DNA of 64,000 nucleotides from Calvatia gigantea (Eukaryota; Basidiomycota; Agaricomycetes; Agaricales; Lycoperdaceae), in NCBI GenBank assembly GCA_025093985.1, contig JACAAK010000012.1, positions 1,364,001 through 1,428,000 of the forward strand, in the 5' to 3' direction. Numbering within the stretch: position 1 is the first letter of the stretch; the number at the start of each line of letters is the position of its first letter. Under the pieces are notes generated by a model that was not told the DNA's origin, made no database searches, and worked only from the letters and a program-made list of their open reading frames with translations. The translations under genes were made by a program, and so were the position numbers. Below, piece after piece: positions 23,279-34,626 of the stretch.

Positions 23279-24350
23279 GGTTGGTATGTCAGTTGCTGTG
23301 AATCTCATTACTTGTTTCCGCATTGATCATCATGCTTGTGACAACGATTTATCTGAATTTGACTTTGCGGCGTGGCGCTCTCTCCAGACTCGCTACTCCT
23401 TATACACATATTCCACTGACCAGAAACTAATGGGAGTTCGAAGCAATGAAAGTGATATCCGGGTACCTCGGAGTCCACATCACCTCGTAACCCGAACTCG
23501 CTAGTAACCGATAACTTCCTGGTACGCGGTAATTCCATACATAGCTCTGCAACTTAAAATGGCACCCGCGCCGAAACCCCATAGTGTCCTTGGCTGACTA
23601 CGACAATTTCTATATATCGTTGAGCTAAATAAAGTTAAAACGCTCAGTGAGCTGCCCTTCATGAGGCGGTTTTATTCACCACAGTCGAATCCCGAAAAAA
23701 ATCATGATTGTTTGAGCATTCGAACAGCAGTGCTGCCCCAAGGAGAACTGAAGCGGGCTGAGTGATGTTCATAGTAGGTACAACTTCGTGATACCAAAGC
23801 GTCATGGCATCTCGAAGTTTTATTGAACTCGAATGACCTCAACCAGCAACTGATGGAATACGTTCATCAGTCATGCCAGTGGGCGCAACACTCTCGTTGA
23901 GTACACCAAGTTTTACTCAACAACGTGACAACAGCATGAATTACTGACAGTGCGATAAGAGGCTAAACCAATTCCCGTGTCCTGACCGGGACCTCTCATG
24001 GCAGGTTATGGGTTGGGAGAATTAACTGTGCAATATCACACCACATTCCCCAATCAGATTCGCTATCATACCACACGTCCCATCGGACCAAGCGCCCTAG
24101 GCACCCACAGATTTGTCGTAATCCATTACGCCAAATCCCGGTCCATGACGATGTCGCGCTCCGGTGTCGATTCAATCTAATTCCCCCATCACCCTTGAAG
24201 GCGGCGGTTAGGAGCTGAAACGTTGAAGAACGAATCATCAATAACTTGATACCGATGCCGTATTCTAGGGCTTGGGTTTATTAACGTTCAACAATCAACC
24301 TCGGCGGCCACTTTAATTGCTTTTCTCCATTCCCAGCATCCCTACGTTCC
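22880..24350. other. intergenic with GT and CT simple repeats
   Basis: Downstream of the regulator there is a GT/GC-type repeat at about 23096-23135 and a CT run at about 23244-23279. The remainder to the GMC gene shows no convincing gene. Confidence 0.5.
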
Positions 24351-26370
24351 ATGTGGCCGTTCACTGTTGGTTATCCCGAAGCCAACTTTAACGAACTTCT
24401 GGAGAAGTATGACTATATCATCGTTGGTAAGCCATTCCTGTTTGTGGGACTACAAGCAATGGCAGTTGACGCCTATGGGAAGGTGGAGGAACCGCAGGAT
24501 GTGTACTTGCGAATCGGTTAAGCGCCTCACCACAAAATACGGTGCTCCTCATAGAACGGGGCCCTGTAGCAGATAGCTGGGTCTCGCGCGTTCCTTTGCT
24601 CTCATCCGACTTTTCTTCCGATGGAACACGTAGCCGAAAACGCGTGTCCGAATACCAGCCAGAACTCGGTCGATCATTAGAGCTGGTACATGGGTCTGCA
24701 TTGGGTGGGACTTCGCGCGTCAATCAAATGTTATATACCAGGGGCTCGCCGAGAGAGTATGATATGTGGGCTGAGGGAGGTTGTACAGGCTGGGCATGGA
24801 AGGATGTGGAGCCATTTTTTAGGAAATCAGAGAGGTTTTTGGAAGACCATGGTGACGCAGATTATCATGGGCGGGAAGGTAATCCTGTCTACATTCTCAC
24901 AGATGGTCCCATACTCAACCTACTTGGACCTCTGAAGGTGAATGGACGAACAGGACCGGCTCCTTATTCTTTCCCGGCTTCGAACGGTGAGCTCCTGAAC
25001 ACTTACTCAGAAAGGCACGACTTCACCAAACCCAAACTAGAGTGGTTGAGAGCTGCAGGAAGATTGGCCTTCCGTTTATCAACGACATCAACTCGCTAAG
25101 GAATCCGCCAATTGGCTGTGGCCAACTCCACTTCACACGGGATGAAAATCAATACAGGAACTCAACGTATCATGCTTTCCTCCCGGGGAATCTTGTCGGG
25201 AAACGCAAGAACCTCCATATCCTACCCAATGCCATCGTCGAAAAACTTCTCATTGGACAACGGGGGGCGGGCCCTTTTGCCGAAGGGGCACAAATCATTT
25301 CTCGCTACGGTCTACAAAGGAAAACCGTGATATCCAAACGGGAAATTATCCTCTGCGCTGGCCCATTTGGTTCCCCACAACTTTTGATGTTGAGCGGTAT
25401 TGGCCCGGCCGGTCATCTCAAAGAACATGGCATTCAAGTTCACAAAAACCTCCCAGCTGTAGGCGAGAATTTGGTGAGCATTCAGTTTCACTGAACGTTG
25501 GTGATGTACTGATATCCTTCGTAGCAAGACCATTTTGGCGTCTCAATTGCGTACCGCATCCCTATGAACCACTCTTTCCTCTCACTACAAAAACGTCCCT
25601 GGGTGGTTTTCATTGAGTTATTCCGTTGGTTGATTTGGGGCACGGGAATGTTCCTCGCTCCTGTTGTTCAGCTTGCGATATTCGCCTCCAGTGCCTTGTT
25701 AGACACTCGAGGCTACCCCGTACTAGAAGAGAAAGAAAAGGACAGGAGCTCTATTCCTGATATCGAGATCTTGCCTGTCAGTCCCGCCTGTTTTAAACAC
25801 AAATTTTCTTCCCTACTCATAAACCGCTATTAGATGACTTATGATAGCAGTGATATGCCCATCGATCAATCGCGTGGCGTTTTCAGCTTTCTTTGCATCC
25901 ACCTTCATCCAAAGAGCAAAGGCACCGTTCACTTAACCTCCACTAAACCTGACGCACCCCTCAAGATTGATCCTAAGTACCTCTCTAACCCTGAAGATCT
26001 CATTCCTCTCCGCGCTTCTTTGAAGCTCGCACTTCGTATCGCAGAAGACATGCGCGCCCGTCGATACCCCATTGAGGACTGGTCGACCGAGATGCCCCAT
26101 GGTGACGACGATGAGGCCTTGGATAAATTTATCCGCAGACGGAATCGGTCGACATACCACTATAGCTCAACTTGCCGTATGGGCTCGAGGGAAGACGCAC
26201 AAAACGGGGGTGCAGTTGTGGATGAGAAGTTAAAAGTGTTTGGTGTCAATGGTTTAAGAGTGGCGGACTCAAGTGTGTTTCCATCTGTTCTTGGGGCACA
26301 CCTGCAAGCACCTACCGTGATGGTTGCGGAAAAGTGCGCAGAGATGATCCTTAATCCCAAGATGGATTAA
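24351..26370 (+). CDS. GMC-family flavin oxidoreductase
   Basis: FAD-dependent oxidoreductase of the glucose-methanol-choline family, which oxidises alcohols or sugars. Six exons (24351-24426, 24483-24878, 24938-24986, 25041-25473, 25525-25776, 25834-26370) give 580 aa. The FAD-binding start is DYIIVGGGTAGCVLANRLS. Further motifs are GSALGGTSRVNQMLYTRGS (flavin-binding signature), GREGEW, EIILCAGPFGSPQLLMLSG (second GMC signature) and GENLQDHFGV. The catalytic end has YHYSSTCRMGS and GLRVADSSVFPSVLGAHLQA, so the usual His/His or His/Asn pair is plausible. There is no signal peptide (start MWPFTVGYPEANF), so it is probably intracellular, unlike secreted aryl-alcohol oxidases. Substrate is unknown. 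Confidence 0.92.
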
Positions 26371-26479
26371 TCTCCAGTCAACCTATGTTCCCCTAGGATG
26401 TAGAGGTGCATACACTATCCATGCTGTGTGGTAGCCTATGGGCAGGATCTCCCTCATCCCATGGCCCACGGCTCATACG

Positions 26480-27814
26480 TTAATGTTCAGAAGGCGTTCT
26501 AATTAATAGATTTGTCTCTTTGCCCAACCCACTTGAGAGTTCCCGCCCCGGCCCAAGTTCAACATCCAGATTCAAGCTAGAGTCGAAGGTTGTGGTTTCT
26601 CGCGCTTCAGCTTCAGCACCGGGACCGAACCGGAGAGTTGAAAGCCCGGATCTCGTGTTGAGAGTGGGATCGAATGCAAATCGGCTTTCAGCATGGATTT
26701 CTTTGCGATTGTGGTGCTCTCCTCTGAGGGACGTTTCTTGCCTGTTCCAATTTTGCTTCCGAGTCCAGATAGTTGCGAATACAACGCCAAGGATTGAAAC
26801 ATACTACATTCACACCGTAAGTAAGAACCATATCAGCGTGAAATGTAACTCACGTTATTCGAGAGAAGAACATAGGAACCCTTCAGGAAGGATGGGTCTG
26901 TTGCAATCAACACAATTGATGCAATGTTCATGACGACGCTTGTTATCCAGGGTCAATTAGAAATCCCCCAACAACTAAAAAAACAGTGTACACATACGGG
27001 AATACGAAGTTTCCAAGAGCAATCAGGAAAAGAGATTGGAGATACGATAGGAGAGACCCTGTGCAATGAGTTAGGTTCAATTTTCCTGTTAAACACTGAT
27101 CTGTAGAAAACATACAACTCCTGATGACAGGTATATCCTTTCTGCCCCTACGGAACTCCCAGATTTTGTAAAGGAAGATTGATGATGCATATCTATTGTC
27201 TGTTAATGGCCCAGGTTGCGGAAGGATGGACCTGGGGACGTCACGTACGCGTTATCCGCCATCTGCATTGTCCATTCCGCCATAAGATACTTGTTTTTTG
27301 GCCAAGTGTCCTGAGCAGCCTGAAAAACACTTGGCAAGTTTCCACTCCCTTTTGTGAATACGACCAAGGACATGACAACCGCTGTGAATCGGCCGCACTT
27401 CACAAGGACCGGGAATGCAAGAATTCCAAAAAGCGTCGCTCTCGGTGTCGTACTGATCGGGTAAAATGCGAGGATGCGAAAAAGCAGGATCGAATCAATG
27501 AATAAAGGGGAGACAATAGCAATGGCAATGACAGTTGTCAAGGAGGTCTTAGATATGGGCTGAAGCGGATTGAGGATTTGAGTGGTTTCAAGAATGGCGT
27601 TGACCACAGCCTCGGCGATGCCACTGCAACACGCTAATACATTAAGAATAAAGACAGGATGCCTGCGGGAACGAGGCGGAGAGAAGACAAAGAGAACGAT
27701 GATGAGAGGGACTAGTGTGGCCCCAAGAGGTGTGAGGACAAGGATGAAATTAAGCGAGGGACGGATAGCTTCGATATAATTGAGCCCTGGTGGCGGGGGT
27801 GGCGGGAACGACAT
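26480..27814 (-). CDS. multi-pass (about seven-helix) membrane protein
   Basis: Exon 1 (27814-27249) starts MSFPPPPPPGLNYIEAIRPS and has several hydrophobic helices: LNFILVLTPLGATLVPLIIV, TVIAIAIVSPLFIDSILLF and ATLFGILAFPVLVKCG. An intron to 27193 joins ADNA to YASSIFLYKIWEF. A later intron joins LIALGNFVFP to VVMNIASIVLI. The last exon has VSILGVVFATIW followed by a polar cytosolic tail ending at 26480. The exon between about 27130 and 27050 is less certain. I recognise the type, an expanded class of fungal seven-helix proteins of unknown ligand, but not a named family. It faces away from the GMC gene, 3' end to 3' end. Confidence 0.7.
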
Positions 27815-29533
27815 GCTGGAGTTCGACAGGCTGATTTGAACGTGCCTAAGTTGTGTGTGGGCTTATGGAGATTCTTCAAGGCCATCCTGAGATTACTTAT
27901 ATGTGTCCGTCACAGAATAATTCCCCTGTGGGATCAGTAGATACCTAAAACACCTTAACTATACACCTTTAGGGCGGCACCGAATTCTTGAGTTTGAGGG
28001 AGATCAAAATACGATGAGGGTGGCGTACCTTCATATTGATTGTTGATGTGACTGCGGCGCCCATGATAACGATGGAGATGGGGGTTAAGTTATGGCACCA
28101 CCCTGTTCTGGGCCGAGTTTTACGATGTGCTCTGGTCGTCAAATCTCCGAGAGTCTGAGCCAGTGTATCCCGTCGTAGGCAGGGGAGGATCCTAAATATC
28201 CCCAAGGTATGATATAGTGTCCAGAAGGCCCCGACAGGTAGACACAGAACTAGAAAGCCGGGATGCCAGACGGACCTCCGGCCAGTAGGTTCCGCAAGAG
28301 GCACTCTGCGCTTAAGTTGCTAAAAATTCTGCCTGCCTGGGAGCTTTTTTTGCAGTTGTCGCCATGGACACCTAAAAGTAAAGGTGTTGGCAGAAATCAG
28401 CCGTTCGGCCACCGGAGTTCGCCAGCCAGGCATTTGCCGGCAGAACCTCTGAGGGGTTGGGCAGAACATGCATGGCAGATCTCAACGAACATGCCATCAT
28501 AGAATAATACTATTGGCTGACAACCCCCAATATACTGCTGTGGACATACCCAGAACTGGTCCCAAAAAAAAAAAGAACTTAAATCATTCCAGTCCTCTCC
28601 CATGACAAAGTTGAGGGGTGGGCGCCCACCCGCTGCTATCATTGCTGATCTCACAAACCCGCAAGAATGCCCTGATGCTCCTGTGCGTGTCCAAACACAG
28701 GCGCCCACCTATCTTGCCACCAAGAACTTTTGTGTTGAATTTATCAGTGTGGGAAAAGATGGTAATATGGTTGATGGTGCGGGAAGTCAAAGTGGGGGTG
28801 TCAAAGAAGAGAAATTGAACTCTTGATAGTTACATAGGCGTTCCAATGGCCGAGGCACAAAAAGTTGCCTCAGATTGTTATGGTGCTGATGGAACAGAAG
28901 GGGTTTTCGACCCAGTAGACTACGTAGCATTCACAGTTGTTGAAACTGATCTGCCAAGTTATACCACACATGGTAATTGCCGTTCTGCCGGTTCTGCCGG
29001 CAGGACTGACGTTGGAGAGTTCTGCCATCTACTTTACAGGTTTTAGCCTGAGGCTAAAAGAAGGCAGGCGCCAAACATATTTTGGCCAGCGGCCATCACA
29101 GGAGGCGAACCGATAAACATAGCTCGCCATCACCATCAGCCGAAGAGGCGGACACCAACAGTACATCAGCCAATTCAAGAGGAGCCGTTTGAGAATTGAT
29201 GTTTGGTTTATGCTGCGAGTACGCAAGATAAAGTCAATGGTTCGTATAATCATTGTAGACGTTCATATTTACATTTGGGCCTTCAAGCAAATTTATGTGA
29301 GAAATAAATACAGTCCAATAGTCCATTTGATTCAATAATGAGCGCCATATAGATCCGTGCAATGAGTCGTGTGGCTCTTCGCCGTACTGGTTTTCAATCG
29401 CGGTCTGCTGTAAAGCCCGTTTCGCGAAAGTCCAGCCCTACATCGGCACCAGGGATCCACTCCCCGTTCGGGAGCAACGCTCTCCTCAAGGCCGAGGGCT
29501 CGCGTTTTGCAAAGGTTCAGGACCCCGCGATGC
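27815..29533. other. long gene-poor region
   Basis: Only short, unconvincing frames occur. One minus-strand frame at 27969-28304 has a hydrophobic start (FLVLCLPVGAFWTLYHTLG) but no partner exons I could define. A perfect inverted repeat, ttttagcc-tga-ggctaaaa, lies at about 29040-29058. Several CTGCC/GGCAG-rich words occur at 28330-28450 and 28980-29080, which may be remnants of a mobile element. Confidence 0.35.
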
Positions 29534-30694
29534 CTACCAAAATCTGGGCGAACCGCTCTCCTCACCGGCTGTAGGAAGGGACCTCAAGCTCGGATTGACA
29601 CTTGGCATCCAGGCTCGACCACTGATAACTCGGTACATGACCAACAACGGACCGATGACCTAAAGAAAAATGCTATGAGTTCGGTGATAAACCGATGCAG
29701 TGGGATTAATAAACTTACTTGTACCTGGGTCAGTATATACGGCATCATAACCATTATAGGAGACTCCACGATGTATGCAATGAGGAAGACCACGCAAAGG
29801 GACGACACGATGGCCAAGGATTCGACCAACATAGTCACGATTCTGGTGTACTGCGCGGAGTATTTCTCGCCCATGATCTCTTGTATGTAGGCCCGATGCA
29901 TCAGAAGGCGCACAGCAATCATCCCAGTCAGTGTCCACTCCAAAGCAACAGCAATACTGCCCCAGATCACTGGCCACTTCATTTGCTGAATGTCTTTTGG
30001 AAGACAAAGTGGGGCGACGGCTTGAAGAAGCCAAATGATACCAGTCACTATCATGATCACGTTTGTCAACAGGAAGCTTTTGGAAGCGGATGGCACTCAC
30101 CTGCTGATGCAATGGCCAGCATGCTGGGAAGAATCATCCATAATACCCACTTCGGGGTCCGCGCGCACGTAACCTCGCCATGCAAGGAGTACTTATAGAT
30201 GACAAGACATCGCCGTGCCTTTCAATTGTGTCATCAATATCGGGTCTTTTGCTGAGAAATACGGGAACTTCTCTCACCATTAGCCCGTTCGCACCCCAGT
30301 AGCAGAGGAAAAAGCTGATATATGCTGCCCTCAATACCATGACGTGTGGGAATGTTTGATTAAAAAGGTACGTTGCGGAACCTTCGGGGCTCAAGCTTGG
30401 GGGACCGACATAAGCTGTCTCTCCAATAACGCACTCTACCACGATGCTTATAGTGCAACAGGTAAACATGAACGTTACATAGACAAGGGACAAAATATCC
30501 CACTGCCTGCGAGTCCTTATCGTGAACGACTGGGTTGGATTTTTCGGACCAGTGATTCGGGAAATGAGGAGGTTGGCGCAGACCAGGTAAAGAGCGATGT
30601 TGATCCCATAGCCGACGCTTGCAAGGATAATACTACGAAACCAGTACTTCTCGCTGCGGAAAGGAAAAGATATGTTGGTAGGATATGGTGCCAT
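29534..30694 (-). CDS. multi-pass membrane protein with probable one-base frameshift
   Basis: A hydrophobic protein starting MAPYPTNISFPFRSEKYWF. It has helices in IILASVGYGINIALYLVCA and SLVYVTFMFTCCTISIVVEC, then KWVLWMILPSMLAIASA, VIWGSIAVALEWTLTGMIAV and VESLAIVSSLCVVFLIAYIV. An intron near the end joins TQVQ to VIGPLLVMYRVISGRAW, a typical end for these agaricomycete proteins. The stop is at 29534. Between HG (about 30216) and the expected CLVIYKYSLHGEV the frame changes by one base with no intron, so one base seems to be missing near 30215/30216. Function unknown; it is similar in plan to the neighbour at 26480-27814. Confidence 0.65.
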
Positions 30695-31615
30695 TGGTAC
30701 TGTATCCAGTGTGGACCCCTCCCATTATATGATGAATCCATATCACAATATCAGATCAGGTATCCGTCCAAAGCCTTCCGATGAGGCTAAGAACTCCCAA
30801 GCTAGCTCAGGTGAGCCTAGCGGTGTTACGATTCGGGGACATAGATCATTAATACCACCCCACAGCCAATTGGATGGTGCAGTGGTCAGTGACGCCCAAG
30901 TACTACGCAACAGCACTCTCTTCCAAGTCCATACGTAATGCACTGAGGACAATGAATGAACGTTCAGCAGTACACGGTCCCTGTTAATCAAGGTAAGTCG
31001 GGGTCCTTGGAGACGACTTTCGAGTTATCTCCCCGGGCCGAATCAGAACCATTCTAGTGTTGGGTGTTGCCGGGGAAGGTATGATAATCAGCTAAGGGAG
31101 GATCCTTAGCCTGGGGGGGACGGCTATCTTCAGTCGCCGTCGGAAACGACCGGGTCTTGAATGAGACATAGACAACAATCTAGAGAGGAGCTAAACTTCC
31201 AAGCTTCAAGTTTCAAGCGATGTTTCTATGCCACAATTTCTCGATTGTGGTCTTGGCATACCGGAGGGGGGCTGAGTTGGTAAAAAAAAAAAAAAAGGTT
31301 CTAGGCCATGAAATTTTGGGCTGTTCACACTGAGTATCACCCGACGAGATGCAGGCGACGAGACAGCGGGTGGTCGGCGCACGTCCAAGAACAAAGAAAC
31401 TGGTCACGGTCATGTGCATGAACCAATGGGGGAACTCTATTTGTGCTTATTTGCTCCTCGTGGTCTTTGTCTGTTGTTCGAGTGTCATTGGGGTCATCGA
31501 CGACTGAATCTTTCTTTTTCCCTAACCACCGCCATCCCATATTTCTGCGACAACCGTTCTCTACTTTCCTAAGCCTTAGTATTTGGATTTTCAGCTCCAA
31601 AACGCGACATCTATA
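30695..31615. other. intergenic, nothing recognised
   Basis: Divergent region between a minus-strand membrane protein and a plus-strand gene. It contains a run of about 15 A near 31285. I see no gene or RNA. Confidence 0.5.
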
Positions 31616-32885
31616 ATGGAACTGTCAACTAGCGACGTCCCCCTCTCACAACCTCGGCGCGCTCTCAAGCGCTCAGCTTCCACAGCTTCGCTACCAACAC
31701 CCCCCAGGACGCACCGGAGACACAAGCGAGGGAGATCACGAGGCGACTGTGACTCTGATAGCGACAAGGATGATGGCTTGGGGAACCAGAGAGCCGCGCT
31801 CCTGAGTAGTGATGAAGAAGATGAGCTGCCTAAACTAGGCCAAAGCTCTCACAAAAAGCGGAAGCTGAGTGAATCCAAAGGCGTAGATGGCGATGAAGAG
31901 GCCTTTTGGATGGCTGGACCAAATCTAGAGGTCGCTCGCCAGGCGAACAGAGGGCAGGGAGGGGCGGCCGAGCCGGGACAAGAGGAGAGCATTCCTAGTG
32001 ATAAATTCTCATCTGCTCCCTTGGTTTACCGCAAGACTTTGCGGCGAAGTCAATCGCAAAATAGTAACGGGCTGGCTTCGCCGCCTCCGTCGCACCGCAA
32101 GCCACAGGCCCAAGCTCCAAGAACGCCACCCGCAGGCCCTTCGACGGAGATAGTAATGAAGACTCAATCTGCGTCGCCACCAAAGACACCAAAGAAGCAG
32201 ACCAATTTGTTTTTGCGAGGCCGGAAGGGCTTAAAGTCGCCACAGTTTCCCGTCATCTCTGACTCGCCCGATAACCCCTTTTACGTGGTTCCGGCATCAC
32301 CCTCCCCAGGTGAGGAAAGCGAGAGTCCGCGCGTGGACAGCGTGAGCCCCAAGACCCCGCCCACTGCTCATGAGAAACCTACAATGACATATGTTTTGTA
32401 CGTAACCTCACATTCCGTCAAAGTAAAACCTGATGTCTGATTCGCTTAAATTCAATTCGATCAGTCGGGGTGTGCGTCGCGAATACCAAAATCCGCTATA
32501 CAACCACGCAAAGAAACGGCCACTCTCACCCCCGCCTAGTTCACTGCTCCCGATTGAACACCCTGACTACTCTCCAGATATGGGGTGCAAGCCTACTGTC
32601 CTTTTCCCGGGGGCCCGGAAGGGCAAACATGCGACGGCTGCGAAATCGGAAGTAGCAAACCGTGGGAGCGCTTCGACTTCTCTCAGACGGAGTCCCAGGA
32701 GGAAACAGCAATTGGTTGTCGATAGTGACGATGAGGCCGGACCAGACGTGGGAGAAAAGGAAGCGATCATTAAGCCGAGGAAGTTGGATTTCGGAATGCC
32801 AAAGAGTGTCGCAGGAAAAACGAAAACTTCTGTGAAATCCACGAAGAAAGAGAAGGTAGTGAATGAAGGGGAGGGTGTGTTTTGA
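31616..32885 (+). CDS. basic, disordered, probably nuclear protein (unrecognised)
   Basis: Two exons (31616-32397, 32465-32885) give 400 aa. The start MELSTSDVPLSQPRRALKRS is chosen as the first ATG in the open frame. The protein is rich in Ser, Pro, Lys and Arg, with patches like HRRHKRGRSRGD and KKRKLSES that look like nuclear localisation signals and several SP/TP sites of CDK type. The intron falls within a striking ordered motif, MTYVFRGVRREYQNPLYNH, which stands out from the disordered remainder and is probably the conserved core. The C-terminus is Lys-rich. I do not recognise the family; a cell-cycle or chromosomal role is only a guess from composition. Confidence 0.65.
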
Positions 32886-34626
32886 GCCTGCATCCTGGAA
32901 CTCCTCGACGCCGAGCTCAACTCCCGCTGCCCACTTACCCTCCCGGTCTTTTACGCCTTCGGATTTTCCGTTTAACACTCACTAGTAAAACCTACCCACT
33001 CTCCTTACCCCATTAACGTTCACGACCACGCAACACATGTTTCATTTGTTCATCCACAAGGCTAGGTATCTTATGCTCTTTTTTTAACTTCAATCTCGAC
33101 ATCGATTTGCGATACCTCTTGATATTATCTGCTCAACCCTCAACCCACCGTCTCACATACCCCCTATCTCCACTTTAACTAGCCAGGCGCCTTGTTTTTT
33201 CATCGTTTATGCAATGATTTGTTGGCGCTTTTGCTCGTTTTGTCACCTAGGCGATACCTATTCATCCACCCTACGATCCGCCCTTCTTACAGTATCAATT
33301 TAGCTTATTGTTAACACGAGACCATCTGCAAATAAATATATGCAATTTTCTCCAAAGAGGGGGGAGCGAGTAGACAAGTCCGATCAGAAACCATACATTG
33401 GTCCTCTTCCTCTTTTGCTTCTCCTTGCAGTCTGTGGCCGCCAATGGCCTTAGTGCTATGGAAGGACGCGGCGGTGCAGGTTGTTCCTCAGATCATCATC
33501 GCCAACCCATCTAATTTTGCATTCCATCAGCTGTGACCATAGCTCCTCAAAGACCCCAGGCGTTGTCCGCGATGATCATGAATATCATGCTAGCGATCGG
33601 GCAACCGAAGAGATCAGAAATCTACAGTAGAAGTGTAGACTTTCTAAAAAACCAAGTTTTTCAACTTGGCCAAAACCAAGCCAAAGAAGTGTGGTTCTCG
33701 TGAGACATGGATAGGGGTCTTAGCACAGCGGGCAAGATAAAGTCGCTTACTAAAACACACCGGGGCGGCCTATTGCACGAATCTCTTATAGCTAGATTCC
33801 CAGTCACCAAACTGAGATAATGACCTGCGCTGAAGACGCCGGTGCCGCCTTTCAAGGTTCCAAGCTTATTTGCATTACACACAACTGCTCACAAATTCGT
33901 TAGCATTTTACGATTGCGGCCCCACCAGGACTGCCGCAATGGATCTAGCAACACGCCTAAGTCCGAAGTTGTCTCCTGCTGATCCCCGGCAACCGAGTTG
34001 TACGGTATACAACTATTGGATTGCCCAGGACCACTCTTTCCAGCCCGCCCACACGAGTTGCTAATTTTTCTTGTTACTGTCAATGGCATATTTAGTTACA
34101 TCAAACCCTTTAGAGTCCTAGTTCAAAGGCAGGATGCGCAACCTCTGTTTCGAAAGGAGACCGCTTCGAAAAAGGCTCCCGAAGAGGGGTTGCTTCCCAA
34201 GAAGGACGCTCGCTGGTGGGCAATGGTTTATGTGGATTCCATGTCTTATAGCGCCACATGTCGCAGGTGAGTCACTTGAAACGTGTTCACTAAGCCTAAT
34301 GTGTTGACGGTCAGGCCTCGGGCTGGTCGGCCGTAGAACGAAACGGAGCAAAGGATGCCTCTGCCCCCAGTTATCTGTCAATCAGTCTGGTCAACAAACA
34401 TGAGATCGTGTTTTTATTGTTACGTGCATTTGGTAACAGCTAAATCATACAGCATCATGGAATAGTCCATCACAGCAACAGAAACTGGTACAATGTATAT
34501 GTGAGATTATAAATGATGAACGAAGGACGGGTACATGGAGGTCAGAACTGCGTACATCAAGCTAACAAAGTGGATATTACACTACTTGCGAAGAAAGGAC
34601 CGACGGCAACAAAATAACCAACAAAA
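32886..34626. other. intergenic region
   Basis: An AATAAA-type signal near 33330 could serve the upstream gene. Remaining open frames are short and look non-coding. No RNA gene was recognised. Confidence 0.4.

Noticed and set aside
24879..24937. Open frame through the GMC gene suggesting no intron here
   Set aside because: Reading through gives unrelated protein and a later stop; splicing restores GREGEW and the downstream GMC frame.
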